Assembly (NCBI GenBank): GCA_023653785.1
Contig: JAMKCH010041292.1
Coordinates: forward strand, 51,746 to 115,745
Direction of reading: 5' to 3'
DNA from: Ophioderma brevispina
Taxonomy: Eukaryota > Echinodermata > Ophiuroidea > Amphilepidida > Ophiodermatidae
DNA length: 64,000 bases
The notes below the pieces were generated by a model. It was not told the DNA's origin. It worked only from the letters and a program-made list of their open reading frames with translations, and searched no databases. Below are positions 10,401-22,782 of the stretch, piece after piece (positions within the stretch are counted from its first letter, which is position 1; every line of letters begins with the position of its first letter). The translations under genes and the position numbers were made by a program.

Positions 10401-13300
10401 CGCCGCCTGTGTGATCCTAGTGAGACTATATCAAAATGCTGTCGTTGATTAATTTGCGACTTGCCAGACTTACATAATCCATCACGAGTTGATCATCGCA
10501 ATGGAAAAATGCGAAATTTGATGTGCAACTTAACCATATTTTACAAAATTTTTTAGAGGGTGTCCACGACGATTATGTCACCATTGATGTAGAAATATGA
10601 TCTTAAGATGAAAGTTTGTTTTCAGGTGGACACCCCTAGGTTTTAATGGCATTTAAACTTTTGCTTGCATCATTTTAATGTGTGAAGCCGTGGTGTAAGC
10701 AAAATGGCGCTGTCGATTTCAACTTACCCTGGTGCCAAGTGAATCGTGGTTACACGATTGTAAAACCGCCCATGCTACACTGACTGTACAATGGTTGTTC
10801 GTTTAGATTGTGTGTAAACCACCATTCCTATAGGGAATATTACGCGACGTAGCGTGGTATACCCGGGGACGGGATCAATAATGAAATGGATATGGGGTAA
10901 GGCTGGCGCTTCCAAAACATGGGGCATCGGTAACAGAAGACTCAAACAAATAGAGGTCTTGGGTGAAAATTTTCAAAATTTTCTCCCAAAAGGGGTTTTA
11001 GGTGACAGTGGTAAAACTCCCCAAGTGTGCGTTGGGTGACATTTTGCAAAATACATGGGGTCCTTTGGGTGAATTTTCAATACTGGTGACAGAGGTGCTG
11101 AAAATTGGGGTCTTAACTCTTTGCGGCAGGCGCGCGAGTATACTCGCTCAAAGATGAATTTTGGTCAATTTTTGTCTTTTCGTGTTATATAACATTTCCA
11201 AATTATTTATTTCATGAGGCGTGAAAATGCATTGAAATGAGTCAAACGAAGGACATAGCCGTTGTTGTTCGTTTTAGATGGCATCCCAAATGACCTACAA
11301 TATTTGAAAGCAATCTCGCATGCCACTACTGACTTAGGGTTTAACTTATACAGAATTGCTCAGCGTGCAAATAGTTACCGCCCTTACAACAGGTCACCTT
11401 CAAGATGGAAGGCCCCCCCGTAGGTAGTTATTACCAGCAATATGGTGCATTTCATGCCCCTCATGTCAATCAATTTCTTGTCCCTACTTGATTATAGTGT
11501 GAACTATAATCAAGTAGAAATTCTGCGTGAGGTACTTCATACGGTGTGGCAATGTTTCCAAGAAGTACCAATCAAAGTCGTCTTCAGGGGGGGCAGTACA
11601 CAATAGCCAAACATGACCGATATATAGAGGGTTCAAGCTAGAACAGGAGAACAATATGCCAAATTGTCGACTAATAGCCTGGTTGTGGATTGCGGTAGTG
11701 CTCAGTCCTAAGCCCAGTTTCTGTACGGGCCGTAAAATTCGAGTGTGTTGCCCCCACCTGGTGGATTAAGTTCAATATTCACTAAAAGGGGGTTCCCCTG
11801 ACTGGATTAGGTATGTTTCGCCCGAAATGTTGCACATAGCGCGTAAGGCCTATTTCAAAATGGCTTCCATTGTTTTATGAAAATCTGCTATGTATTTTCA
11901 TTACAGATACGAAATTTATCCCAGGATTAGACGAAATAAAGTTTACCTTCCTGACGTGTGCTTAAACATTTAGTGTCCAATTAGGCCGCCGGAAGGAGGC
12001 ATGCTTTGTTAAATGTACAAAAATTGCCAAATTGATGGGGTAAGAATGCGAGTAATATTTTGAGAACACACAAAAGCAAAAAAGAGAATTAATGACATTT
12101 GTATATTGCGGACATGATCTTAGTTCATAATGGCGGCGGTTATACCCGCTCCGGGGGACATAAATCAAGAAGAAAAACACCCTTGCACATCTTTTTCGAC
12201 ATAATAAGAACTATAACGAAAACTATTGATAACATTTTCCCACAATTTTCTCTCGTACTTCTGGACAATTGCAGACCACTCAACACTAGTTGACGCTGGG
12301 AAGGAAGATGATCTCGGCAGTAGAAAGGGATAAAGAGCTGGTGGTACAAGTCAGAAACAAGATAGCACTTGATGTGCTCGAAAGAAAATTAGGTCACCAT
12401 ATTTAAATTTTCCTGGTACATATAGGCAACTTTTTCACTTCTTCATAAGCATAGTTTTTATTTTTACTGGGAACACCTATGACGTCACTGAGTAGTCCTT
12501 AAATACAGTCCACACCCATTTATTATGATTTTATTGTATCAGGTTGATATGAGCTGTTGTCTTCCTATGAACTATTATAGAGTCAGTTTAAACTACGTTA
12601 TATGGCCCAAGTAGTAACCAGTTATAGTAACGGCACTCTCTAGGACCAGTCAATAGCCCGCTTTAATATTTTTTACAGCTTGGAAATGATTTAAGGTCAT
12701 TATTAGAAAGTGTTGTTAATAACGTCGAAAATATGTGTAGGGCTGCTTTTTTTCCTGATTTACGTACCCTAGAGCGAATATAATCACCGCCATCTTTAAA
12801 AACAAGACTGTACGTAAACTGTAAATGCCATAAATTCTTTGTGGAGCTCCCAAAATATCACCCAGGTTCTTATTTTAACAATTTGCCATTTTAAGTTCAT
12901 TTAGCAAAATATGACTCCTTGCGGCGGCCATCTTGGACGCCTAGATGTTTAAACCCCCTTCAGGTAGTTAAAAACTTTGTTTCGTGTAGTCGTGGATAAA
13001 ATTTCTATCTGTAATGAGATTATAATGGCGGTTTTCACATAAACAATGGCGTCCATTTTGAAATTGGCTGGTCGCGATAACGCGTTGCTTTTCGGGGCGG
13101 AAACACACCTAATCATCAATCATAGTCAGGGGGACATCCCCTTCAAGGTGATATATGGGAAAATTAATCACTAATTGGGTGCAACGAACGGAAAATCTGA
13201 TGATGACAGCTTATGGACTAGTGTGGGCACTGTGTCACCTCTTCATCAGTGATCGCCCCGGTGATCGCTTCTGTTTCAGTGACCGGTATGAAAGTAATCA
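10401..13300. other. No gene recognised
   Basis: Non-coding DNA with GGGTGA-rich repeats at 10850-11110 and a perfect short hairpin at 11484-11517. No exon with domain support was found. Confidence 0.45.
11484..11517. repeat. Perfect 15-bp hairpin
   Basis: ctacttgattatagt pairs exactly with actataatcaagtag across a gtga loop. It is too short for a typical animal pre-miRNA. Confidence 0.6.
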
Positions 13301-13305
13301 TAGTC

Positions 13306-13465
13306 TGGCATGTATCATAGTCCGGGCTCCATAGATGACAACGGAATAAAGCGTGAAACTAATGTTGCGTGAAGAGTCGACTGAATCGATTGCCCTATTG
13401 TTCACCATTGTCCCGGACTGTGAGCCCGGAGGACTATATCTCCTGCCACACGGTCCTGTTTCAGT
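13306..13465. repeat. Hairpin repeat family B, copy 1
   Basis: The inverted arms catagtccgggctccata and tgagcccggaggactatat enclose a central segment with gacaacggaata and tgttcacc. The flanks repeat cctgtttcagtgatc. Related copies lie at 23187-23300 and 30672-30826. Confidence 0.65.
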
Positions 13466-13786
13466 GATCACTCCCGTTTACTCAGCTAGCGGGAGACCGC
13501 GCGAAGCGTGGGCCTCCCAATAGTTAACATAATAGCAAGCAACTCTTTTGTCCTCTTTCAAAGCCAGGTGGCATTTCTTTTCAATAGTAGATAACTCTTT
13601 GTAAGTAAAGTATTCACATGTTATGTAAGCACGGATTCGGGTCAATATAGTTATAAAAGAAACTCAGGAACTGGCAACCATATAATTACATTGTTATGCG
13701 TTCCCGTCATACAGTGCAAAATACCATCGTACTGCAAATGTCACGTGTTTTGTGCCATGTGACTAAGTCTAGCCATAATGAGTCAC

Positions 13787-13787
<1 letters not shown>

Positions 13788-13864
<77 letters not shown>
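13788..13864. repeat. Poly-T tract of about 77 bases
   Basis: An uninterrupted run of T. It could be the A-tail of a minus-strand retroposed sequence, or a homopolymer whose length is uncertain in the assembly. No element body could be recognised beside it. Confidence 0.7.
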
Positions 13865-13866
<2 letters not shown>

Positions 13867-15007
13867 TATTTTTAAAATTCAAGTGAATATAGTGGCTCTA
13901 GATTGGATTCCTTGCAGGTTGTAAGGTCACAGTTACTAGTAGTGAGTAGCATCAGTGTTTTAACTAACCTTTTCCACACCTACAAAACCCTTCAAACCAG
14001 AGGCCAGAAAATAATATGTGGTGCGATTGCATCATCAGGTAAGGCAAAAAAATCACTGGCTGGGCCAGTGGCACATTGGTAGCTTGTCATCCCTGGCTTT
14101 TGGTCTAATCCCTGAGGATTCCCTGGTTTTAATCCACACGGCAAGCAAACCTCACCGTGATACTTCTCTTTCTTATTCATTCTTTCTGGTACAGAGAGGC
14201 TGAAAGTTAGGGGTGTACATATTTCGGGCGGCATTGCAGCCAAATTTGGTGTTGATAAGTAGAAGGATTATTGCAGTTGTACCTCTTAGCATAACGTCCC
14301 TAGAGGAAAATCTGATGATCACCCCCCCCCCCAAAAAAAAGGGAGGTAGCATTATTTTTCTTGTTAGATCTAGGGGCAATTTTCCCCAAACCCAAGCAAG
14401 GGTCTGCTTTGTGACTTTTTTTTTCAAAAGTGCATTTAAATGCAGTTAAAGGTCTCAAGAAATGCAGATAGAATTGATGTGGTTTGTGTCAAGTCTACAA
14501 GGAGGGACTAGAAAGCATTCAATATTTGGGTTGGTGATGACATCATTAGTGAAACTATTGATTTTTCAGAGAGCAATAGAAAATTACAGGTGACTGGTGT
14601 GAATCCATTCATGACACTGACTGAAAATCAGTAGCTTCACTAACGATGTCACTGGTAGTGTATTCTTTTTTCTGGCCCTGTTTATTGGAATGGAATGTCC
14701 CATAAAGATTTGGAGAAGGTTTATCATCTCATTTCCTGGGACCTTTAAGGGACGTTAGGGATATCTGTGGTCTTTATCTGTTACCACCAACTAGGTGGTT
14801 GGCCCACATCCCGCTAGAGATGGGGCACATTAGATGTGAAGTAGATTTTGAATTGATACCCTTTTAACTGCTCAAGCTTGGCGACGTTAATTTTAAATTC
14901 AAGGAAGTTATTCCAAAGAGAAACTGCCCTGCATGAAAATTGGTAAGGTGGTAAATCAAGATGATTTCTGGTCGTGAACTGTTTTGCATCTTAATATTAG
15001 TGAATAC
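13865..15007. other. No gene recognised
   Basis: AT-rich DNA. The segment 13990-14450 has a mixed-composition look and poly-C/poly-A runs at 14322-14340, but no reading frame resembles a protein I know. Confidence 0.4.
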
Positions 15008-15874
15008 TATAGGTTTTCCCAACTTTTTTCATTAAATTTCATATCTCGTTAATCATGATTTTTCGTCCCATGAACACCGAAATGTGCATTTGTTAAAAGC
15101 AATTTCGTCTTTGGTCAATTATATTAAACATTTGATCAATAAAATTAACTTTATTTTCATGCAATATCGTCAAGACCAATTTAATTTCGTCGTATGCATT
15201 GGTCATCATCAGAATGTACAAAGCAATTTCGTCTTTGGTCATATAATTTCACTTTTAACTCAGTATAGTTCGTCTCGTGTGCAGTATGTATAGGCCATGA
15301 CTAAAAGGTAGGCCTGTAACATCAGCAAAATTTATCATATTTTTTTTCGTTATATACCAAGCACAAAGAATACAGATCAAGATTAGGAAAATAAAAAAGA
15401 ATACAAAATAAAAATAATGATACAAAAAGAAAGAAAGATAAATGATGTGAAAGAAAGTAAAAAAAAAGATGAAAACGCAAAATGAGGTGAGAGAAAGAAA
15501 AATAGGTGAAAGAAAGAAAGGTCAATAGGTAGATTATGATAAATTTTGCTGATGTTGTAGGCCTAACTCTTAGCCACGGCCTATACATGCACCACAAGAG
15601 ACGAAATATACTGAGATAAATGTGAAATTATATGACCAAAGACGAAATTGGTTTGTGCATTCAGATGATGAGCCATGGATGAGACCAAATTAAATTGATT
15701 TTGACGAAAATGTATGAAAATAAAGTTATTGTTATTGATCAAATGTTTAATATAATTGATCAAGACGAAATCGTTATAAACAAACGCACATTTCCGTTTT
15801 CTTGGGACGAAAACCAACTTAACGAGATATGAAATATAATGAAAAATGTTTTAAACTAACTGGGAAAACCTATA
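15008..15874. repeat. Foldback element family C, intact copy
   Basis: Arms of about 330 bp (15008-15340 and 15540-15874) are inverted copies of each other, bounded by tataggttttccca / tgggaaaacctata, and contain repeated gacgaaat / atttcgtc motifs. The centre (15355-15540) is purine-rich (gaaa)n. No coding capacity. A second copy at 21948-25563 is interrupted by a non-LTR element. Confidence 0.75.
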
Positions 15875-16161
15875 TAATAGGGCTGTCTTCTCATCCCGGT
15901 CACTTGCCGATGCATAGCCTTTACCATCGGCCCTTGTTTCGCTGTAACACTTCGCGACACACAACACTGCCTCTACTTTCTAGAAACTCCGAATCTTAGT
16001 TTCATTGGAGATGAAAACAAACACGACCTCTTCCCCAACAAACTTCGATTCGAGGCCGTTTGACAGCCTTTATGACTCATTTCTTTGGATTGTTTCTAGC
16101 ATGTAAGTGAAACAACTGTGCCCTAGGTAATGTCAAATAAAAATAAAGCACACGTTAAAGG

Positions 16162-16190
16162 CACACACACACACACACACAAATAAAAAC
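16162..16190. repeat. (CA)n microsatellite
   Basis: Short cacacaca run next to the transmembrane exon's donor side. No further function visible. Confidence 0.7.
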
Positions 16191-16206
16191 ACACGATGTT
16201 ACTCAC

Positions 16207-16361
16207 CAGTTTTTGCGACTTCTGTTGTCTCATTCTGCAGAGATAGATTGAAGTTGTCATGGCTACCACTACACCTATGAGCACAGCTACACCAAAGGCT
16301 GTTCCTATGGCAATAATTGTAATGTTGCTGTCAGCTGAGTTGGTCTCACCATCATCATCAC
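16207..16361 (-). CDS. Exon: acidic juxtamembrane linker, transmembrane helix, start of cytoplasmic tail
   Basis: This 155-nt exon has acceptor aatctccag and donor gtgagt. It opens with a DDDGE acidic run and an N-linked glycosylation sequon (NIT), followed by about 24 hydrophobic residues starting IIAIGTAFGVAVLIGVVVA and then YLCRMRQQKSQKL. The Arg/Lys-rich flank after the helix places the C-terminus in the cytoplasm (positive-inside rule), which gives a type I single-pass topology. The exon enters with two bases, completing a Gly codon with the preceding Calx-beta exon, and leaves in phase 0. It is the only clear membrane segment in the gene. The next coding exon lies at lower coordinates and was not identified with certainty. 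Confidence 0.85.
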
Positions 16362-16434
16362 CTGGAGATTAACACAGGAAATTATCTGATAGGAAATCAT
16401 TTCTGTTTTTCCCCTGTAGGCTACAGACAAACTA

Positions 16435-16714
16435 GCTGGTAATCTGAAAGGGAGATTAACTTTAGATCTGGGAAATTTAAACCAGGGTTAGTCCTACATG
16501 AGTGGACCTTTTTGCCTTCCAACATACTCTAAAAATGTACTCTAACGGATGAGAAAATTCCTCATGGATGGGTTGGAACGGCCCATTCATAAGGAATTTC
16601 CTCACCCGTTACATTTAACTTTCACAGTACTTTGAAAGAAAAGAGTCTACTCATGTAGGACTAACCCTGGTTTAAATCCAGGACTAAAGTTAGACTCCTT
16701 TTCAGAATACCAGC
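16435..16714. repeat. Foldback MITE family A, copy 2
   Basis: The arms gctggtaatctgaaaggga and ttttcagaataccagc, with internal aaaccagggttagtcctac and its complement, pair over the full length. It lies in the intron between Calx-beta 2 and the transmembrane exon. Same family as 9250-9455. Confidence 0.72.
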
Positions 16715-16862
16715 CTTTGTGTTTTAAAGAAATGCATTTGAAGGTGCTGTTAGTGATTCTAATTGTTCATTAGATATTCCCAAAATTTAAATTCTGTAAG
16801 ATTCCAGAAATTGTTGACATAAAAAAACCTTACTTTTTGGCGATTTGCATGTAAAAACTCAC

Positions 16863-17120
16863 CATCAGATTCGTCTATTTCCCCAACATCATCATCATCA
16901 TCATCTTCCACCAAGATTGTGGTCTCATGTGGTATCCCCAATTCAGCGCCTCTTGGATTGGACAGCAGACATGTGATCTCTTCTGTAGGTTCTATCAAGT
17001 CATCATCAATTATCACCAAGGAGAATGTCTTCTTGAATTCACCATGCTCAAATTTAAGGGTAGTTGTGACAAAGGAAAAGTCAACATCTAAGGTAGCACT
17101 CTCACCTACAGCCAAGATTT
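16863..17120 (-). CDS. Exon: Calx-beta domain 2, C-terminal half, plus acidic linker
   Basis: This 258-nt exon, phase 1 at both ends, has acceptor tctttaag and donor gtgagt. The reading includes FEHGEFKKTFSLVIIDDDLIE, in part, then PTEEITCLLSNP, and ends TTILVEDDDDDD. This is the classic Calx-beta second half: strand, I-x-DD-x-x-x-E acidic turn, E-x-F/I-x-x-x-L strand, and a closing I/V-x-DDD motif. The Asp clusters at the turn and the end are the Ca2+-coordinating positions in Na/Ca-exchanger CBD domains. The closing Asp run is longer than usual and continues into an acidic linker (GEIDESDG) that leads straight to the transmembrane exon. Confidence 0.9.
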
Positions 17121-18611
17121 CTTAAAGAAAAGATGTCACTTCTAAGTTTAAGAAACAAATTTGATGAAAAGTCAGCATATACTTGTAAAAAACGTACACA
17201 AGGTCAACGGTCATGTGGGGTCACCAGAAGTCAATCTGTGTACTCCCCATAACTGGCCAGTGGTCTTCTGAATGAGTATAAATTATTTGATCACTGGGAA
17301 ATAGTTTGAGTGCAATAAGTGCAGAGTTAACATTTTCTGCACATACATTCATACACAGAAATTATAATGGCACGCACACACACATACATTGCACACACAC
17401 ACACACACACACCCCCACACACACACTTATGAGAATAAAATGAAATGATTTACCGATCGTTATATCACATCTAAAAATACTTAAGACTCTTTCACGATTA
17501 CTATAATTCGTTGTTGCACAAAATTGGCGCGCGCGCAAAGAGATGATACGTACCATAATCATCTTGGGTTCCTCCAACGAAGCCAAGAAGTGCCAGGCCA
17601 TAGTTTGCCCCAAATTTTTTATACAATGAACTAGTTACGGTAGGCCTACCGAACAACTGTTAATATTTATCAAGGGGAACTGGGAGCGACGGATTTTCTC
17701 TAACATCACTATGTGCCAACACGCAGGGAAATTGGGAAAATTATGGGTGGGACATGTGATATGTTATATCTTGGTTACAGTACTGCGATAACAACCAGTT
17801 GAGACAAAAATTCAAGGAAAATAAACATTAAAAAATAAATTAATAAGTAAAAAACAAAATAAAAAAAAAGAAAACAAGAAATAAAAACAGAAAAAAAAAA
17901 TTCGGATAAAAAATTCCAGAAAAATCGCAGGAATAAATTAATATAAAATTCATAAAAAGAACCTCTCACACACAATTCAGTGATGAAATCAAATAAAAAT
18001 TTAAATAAGAAAAAATAAAATTTAAAAACATTCCCTATTAAATATTGACATTTTAAAAAATCCAATTTAAAAAAATCCAGACAAAAATTGGAAAAAATGA
18101 AAATGGAAAAAAAAATCAAATAAATAATAAATAGCGTGAAAACAAATCCATGAAATCATTAAATAAAAAAATGAATAAAAGAAATAATATAAATAAAATA
18201 AATAATAAAATAAATAATAGAATAAATAAAATAAAATAAATGAAAAATTAAATAAATAATAAAATAAATTTTAGTTAATCAGTCCAAGAAAAAAGCTATA
18301 AGGCGGTATGGGAAGTTGGAAACTGTGTTGGCGATATTCTTTGTCGAGAAAAACATCCCAGAAAAAATATAATGACTGGTACACGCATGCATGCACGCAC
18401 ACGCACGCACACACGCGCGCGCAAGCGCATGCACGCACGCACGCACACACACACACACACCTCTTCATTTTTTGTTTAGTTTGTTTATATTTCACTATAA
18501 AAGGTTATCTCCAAAATTTCATTGATTCTGATGGTGCATTTAGATGTTATGAACAAATGTTTTTTACTACAATGCCCCATGTGTTGTAATTATTATTAGT
18601 TGTAGTTATGA
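17121..18611. repeat. Intron with low-complexity DNA
   Basis: Holds (CA)n at about 17365-17430, a long A/T-rich (aaataaataa)n field at 17815-18270, and an alternating purine-pyrimidine (CA/CG)n tract at 18380-18465. No exon recognised. Confidence 0.65.
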
Positions 18612-18911
18612 TTTCGAGGGTTGACAATCAGAAAGACGTAACTTAGCACTGAAAGGAATATTAAAGAATTTCTTTAATTCTGCTGTTGATAATTAAAAAT
18701 TGATCTTTGTTTACTAAAGTTTATATGTTTGCTTTCAGTACCATATATGAGCTTTATGAGATGTTTACATTTTGAGTAATGAATAGATTTGCTTAGTAGA
18801 AAATATTAAACATCACATTTCTCAAAAACAGTATTACAGCAGAATTAAAGAAATTCTTTAATATTTCTCTCAGTGCTGAGTTACGTCCTTCTGATTGTCA
18901 ACCCTCGATTT
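18612..18911. repeat. MITE with about 72-bp inverted ends
   Basis: tcgagggttgacaatcagaa… at the left pairs with …ttctgattgtcaaccctcga at the right. Both arms include taaagaatttctttaattct. The interior is AT-rich. It sits in the intron between the two Calx-beta 2 half exons. Confidence 0.78.
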
Positions 18912-18999
18912 GTATTGTATTAAAAATTAGATATGCTATCTCTATATTATATCATCTCTATAAATGATTATCACAATTGGAATTGAAGTTGCCTCGTCT

Positions 19000-19190
19000 A
19001 CCCAAGCAAAACCTGGGGAGCTGCTATGGGGAATATTACAATCTAACTGCTGATAGGCTTGTGAGCTGTAAGGCATGTCTTTGAGCAGCCACCTAAATGA
19101 AGCAAAATGAATGTGACGATTGCTTGAAGGTGGCATAATAATTGTCAACCGCGCTTTGAACCTGTTTACAGGGATTAAGCGCAATTAACC
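19000..19190 (+). repeat. SINE body fragment
   Basis: It carries gggaatattacaatctaa, gctgataggct, gaatgtgacgatt and ggcataataattg, the body of the SINE at 39475-39795, without the tRNA-like head. Confidence 0.6.
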
Positions 19191-19369
19191 GTGACCATTT
19201 TGTGCATCAGCAATAAGGACTCTACACAGAAATTATCTTGCCTGTCATGAGATTCAAAAAGCCAACAGTTGTAGATATTATTGTCACCAACTTCATTTTA
19301 AACAAATTAATATTGATAATTAAAATGATCTCTGTTGATGGTGTAAGAAAACTGGTGTGCTCTCAAGTG

Positions 19370-20260
19370 ATTGTCCTCAATGTACCTAAAGAGTGGTTCA
19401 AAAAAGTTTGTACTTTTTGTCTGCAAATTTCTCAAAAGTGGGTGGCCATATCAATATTTTTTATTTATTAACTGCAATATCTTGATAGAACCTGGTGAAA
19501 ACAGCGTTGAAAACAGCTCAAATAACAAAATGGCAGTCATGTATAGAAAATTGGTCAAAAACCACTTGCACACAAGTAAGTCTATAGGACAATCATGGTT
19601 AACAATAATATTATTGCATGAACTGTAGTCCTACTCATGTAACACACTTCTAACCACCCTTTCGGTTTGTGTAAAGTGTTTACCATTTGAAAATGAATGA
19701 GAGAATATCTCAACCATTAAATGGAACCAGAGATGCTTGAATACACTTTGAAATACATTTATTTGATAATTAAGTTGATTTCCCCCCCAATTGGAGGGAA
19801 TTTGAAAATGAAAGAGGCTTGCATGCTTTTATTGTTAGTCACTTTATCATCATTTGAAAGCCGTAGCTCAATGTTTAGCTCTAAAATGAGGCAATTTGTA
19901 ACTGAGGAAAAAGAGTTTTTTTACTACAGAAGTGGTTATTTACCTTTGTTGTTATTAATAAATACCAAGTCCAATGACGGAATGCATTGTTCCATGTTTG
20001 AGTGTATCAATCTTTGATATACTTTGTGACCACCAACAGAGTGGCATATACTTAAGTGTGTGCACACTGTTTGTTGACCTTTTTTCTCTCTAGATGGTGG
20101 CTGTTTTCTCATTTCAGCTTTGTATCTACGCAGTTTTTATCAGATTCCAACAAGATGCTGCAGTTAATAAATATCTTCAAAAATTTTTGATATGTCTAGC
20201 CACCTTTGAGAAATTTGCAGACAAAAAAGTGCAAACTTTGGAACCATTCTGTATGCAGAA
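19370..20260. repeat. Foldback repeat, copy 2 of the 2480-3235 family
   Basis: 19370-19560 is roughly the reverse complement of 20050-20270 (for example gaaaacagcgttg against its inverse, and the ctcaaaagtgggtggccatat arm). The centre 19640-20050 matches 2480-2990. No protein recognised. Confidence 0.5.
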
Positions 20261-20277
20261 TTTGTACTTAAACTTAC

Positions 20278-20382
20278 CCACAGTAGCTGATCCTGTGGTG
20301 TCTCCCTTTCTCATCACTGCTATGCTTAAACTCCCTTCTCCCTCACTGACAACATAATAAGACCTCTCAAAAACAAAAGCAG
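20278..20382 (-). CDS. Exon: Calx-beta domain 2, N-terminal half
   Basis: This 105-nt exon, phase 1 to phase 1, has acceptor ttatttgcag and donor gtaagt. It reads AFVFERSYYVVSEGEGSLS and then IAVMRKGDTTGSATV. The pattern F-x-x-x-x-Y-x-V-x-E-x-x-G, then a short strand, then R-x-G-D, is the hallmark start of Calx-beta. It joins in frame to the exon at 16863-17120 (…ATVEILAVGES) to complete one domain of about 120 residues. The intron, at the equivalent place in both Calx-beta domains of this gene, splits the domain after the second strand. Confidence 0.9.
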
Positions 20383-21947
20383 CTGCAAATAAACACAGTA
20401 AAACGACAATGCTTTAGGATGAAAGAATAACACATGGGCATTTTTGAACAATAAACTTTCCTGCCTTTTCCAATTTTAAGATGGTTTGCTTGTTTTTAAT
20501 TCACAATTTTGAGCTTCCTTATATAGACCAATACACTGAAGAAATATATTCATTTCCCCCATATACACCAGTCAATTTAATAAGTTTGGACCACATTGGA
20601 ACAGAAATATATATTTTTTTCTGATTTGTACTTGTACAATGTCAGAGAAAAACATATTAAAAAGTAGAAACCTGTATGACGGGAATGCCTTGAAATCATT
20701 GGTCAGAGGTTATTGGAGGGTAAGATATTCCAAAGTTATCTGACAAACCTAAAATTTAGACCAAAGTGTTTCTTAAGTATGGTTTGTCATACTTCTCTGA
20801 TCTGGTTATTTAGTTATAGAAGAAAATAGGGTAGAGGTCAAATATGCTATTATCTTTGTTAACACAAGGATCAAACAGAAAAATTACCTATATTACAACA
20901 AAAAGTGCACTAACTTGTCACAGATTCAAAAATGAATAATTTACACTATGTCTGAAGCTTTAATGTTACTTTGTTAACAATGGTACTGCCATTGTTTCTA
21001 ATTGACCTGGACTTAATTCACCCTACAAATCTTAAACAGATGATCATACGTATCACAAAATATACCTTTTTGAATCATTTTGAATTGAGGAACAGGTTGA
21101 TGTATTAGTTTTTTAAAAATATGGATTTTGAAACTTTGACCCTTGTAGTATGAAAAACAATGAGATATTTGACCTTTCCCCTATTTTCTAAATTTTCCTA
21201 AACTATACAACAGAGGTATGGCAAATTATACATTAATTTAATGCGTGTGTTAAAACAAACAAGATGTCATTCTTTTGAAGTTTATTAAACTCATTTGAAT
21301 TTTTAACCCATGTATAAACTTTGAACCCTATATTAAAGATGTTCCCCAACCTATATACTTCTACCATTTAATATGTTATTCTCTAATGCATAATGAGCAT
21401 AATGAGGTCAAAATCATTTCTGTTGTTATTTTGTCCAGGTCAAAATGCCAATTTATTAGACTAAAATCTGTCTGAATGCATGTAAAACTTGAAAATAAAT
21501 GAAGGGTGAACAGTTTCATTTTTAAAAATGAATTTGCAAAGTTGTCTTAAATCAATTTAAGTGTTATTATCAGCACTTTGACAGTAACCTTTTGCATAAT
21601 TCGAATTTTACATGTTTCCCTAATCATTAGACAAGAGCTATCAGAGCCTCGTGTGATAGGTAAATACTGTTCACTCTGTAGCATGTGCAAGGCGGTGCTA
21701 AAAAATCCAGTAACCTCTTCTTAGTACGGTGTATTATGGGTGCAATTTGCAGTGTTTCAAGCATAATTCAAAGGTGATGTGTATCAGACCAGAAATTTGT
21801 TTTCCAACTTAATGCATATCAAACAACAAGAAAATAAGCTATGCCCTTAAAACAAATCAAGTATTAAGGACCCACTGCCGTAATATTTTAAAATGTATGC
21901 GTCCACGATGGACTACATATCCGTCCCTTTATTGCTTATTCTCTGAT
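20383..21947. other. Intron, nothing recognised
   Basis: AT-rich intronic DNA between the half exons of Calx-beta domains 1 and 2. No repeats longer than a few bases and no exon support were noticed. Confidence 0.45.
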
Positions 21948-22648
21948 ATTATAGGTTTTCCCAGTGAGTTGAAACCATTTTGTTTATTACATTTCATATC
22001 TTGTTAAGTTGTTTTTCGTTCCAAGAAAACCGAAATGTGCATAATTTGTTTAAAACAAATTCGTCTTTTTTCAATTATATCAATAAAATTAACCTTATTT
22101 TCATGCAATTTCGTCAAAATCAATTTCATCGTATCCATGGCTCATTATCTGAATGTACAAAACAATTTTGTCTTTGGTCATATAATGCCAAAAGTGTTAC
22201 AATTACAAAAAATACCGGTCAATTTATGTCACGGAAAAAGTAGCAAAAAACGCGAAAAACAAATCTTGGATCCATAGGAACCCCCCCCTTAGGTAATTAA
22301 TAAAGTTAGTTTTATTTCCATACATTTTTGTCAAAATCAATTTAATTTGGTCTCACCCATGCCCATCATCTGAATAATATTTAGCTCAGTATATTTCATC
22401 TCATGTGCAGAATAGACCATAATATAAAGGTAGACCTGTGTAACATCAGAAAATGTATCATAATGTTCCTTTTGTTAATATACCAAGCACAAAGAATACA
22501 GACAAGATTAGGAAAAAAATAAAAATAATCATATAAAAAGTAAAGACAGAAAATATGAGGTGAAAGAAAATTGAGGTGAAAGAAAAATGAGGTAAACAGA
22601 ATTAAAATGAACGAAAGAAAGCAAATGAGATGAAAGAAAGCAAATGAG

Positions 22649-22684
<36 letters not shown>

Positions 22685-22782
22685 CAGACAGACAGACAGA
22701 CATAAGGACAGAAAGAAAGGTAGGTAGAAATTTTGCCGATTTATAGGCCTAAGTTTTGGCCATGGCCTATACATACACCTAT

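Noticed and set aside
11484..11517. microRNA precursor
   Set aside because: The stem is only 15 bp with a 4-base loop, too short for a normal animal precursor.
17775..18119. Phe/Leu-rich minus frame resembling membrane protein
   Set aside because: It is the translation of an A/T-rich low-complexity field with no conserved residues.
18271..18589. Open frames over the (CA/CG)n tract
   Set aside because: Cys/Val/His/Thr repeats are simply the translation of a microsatellite.
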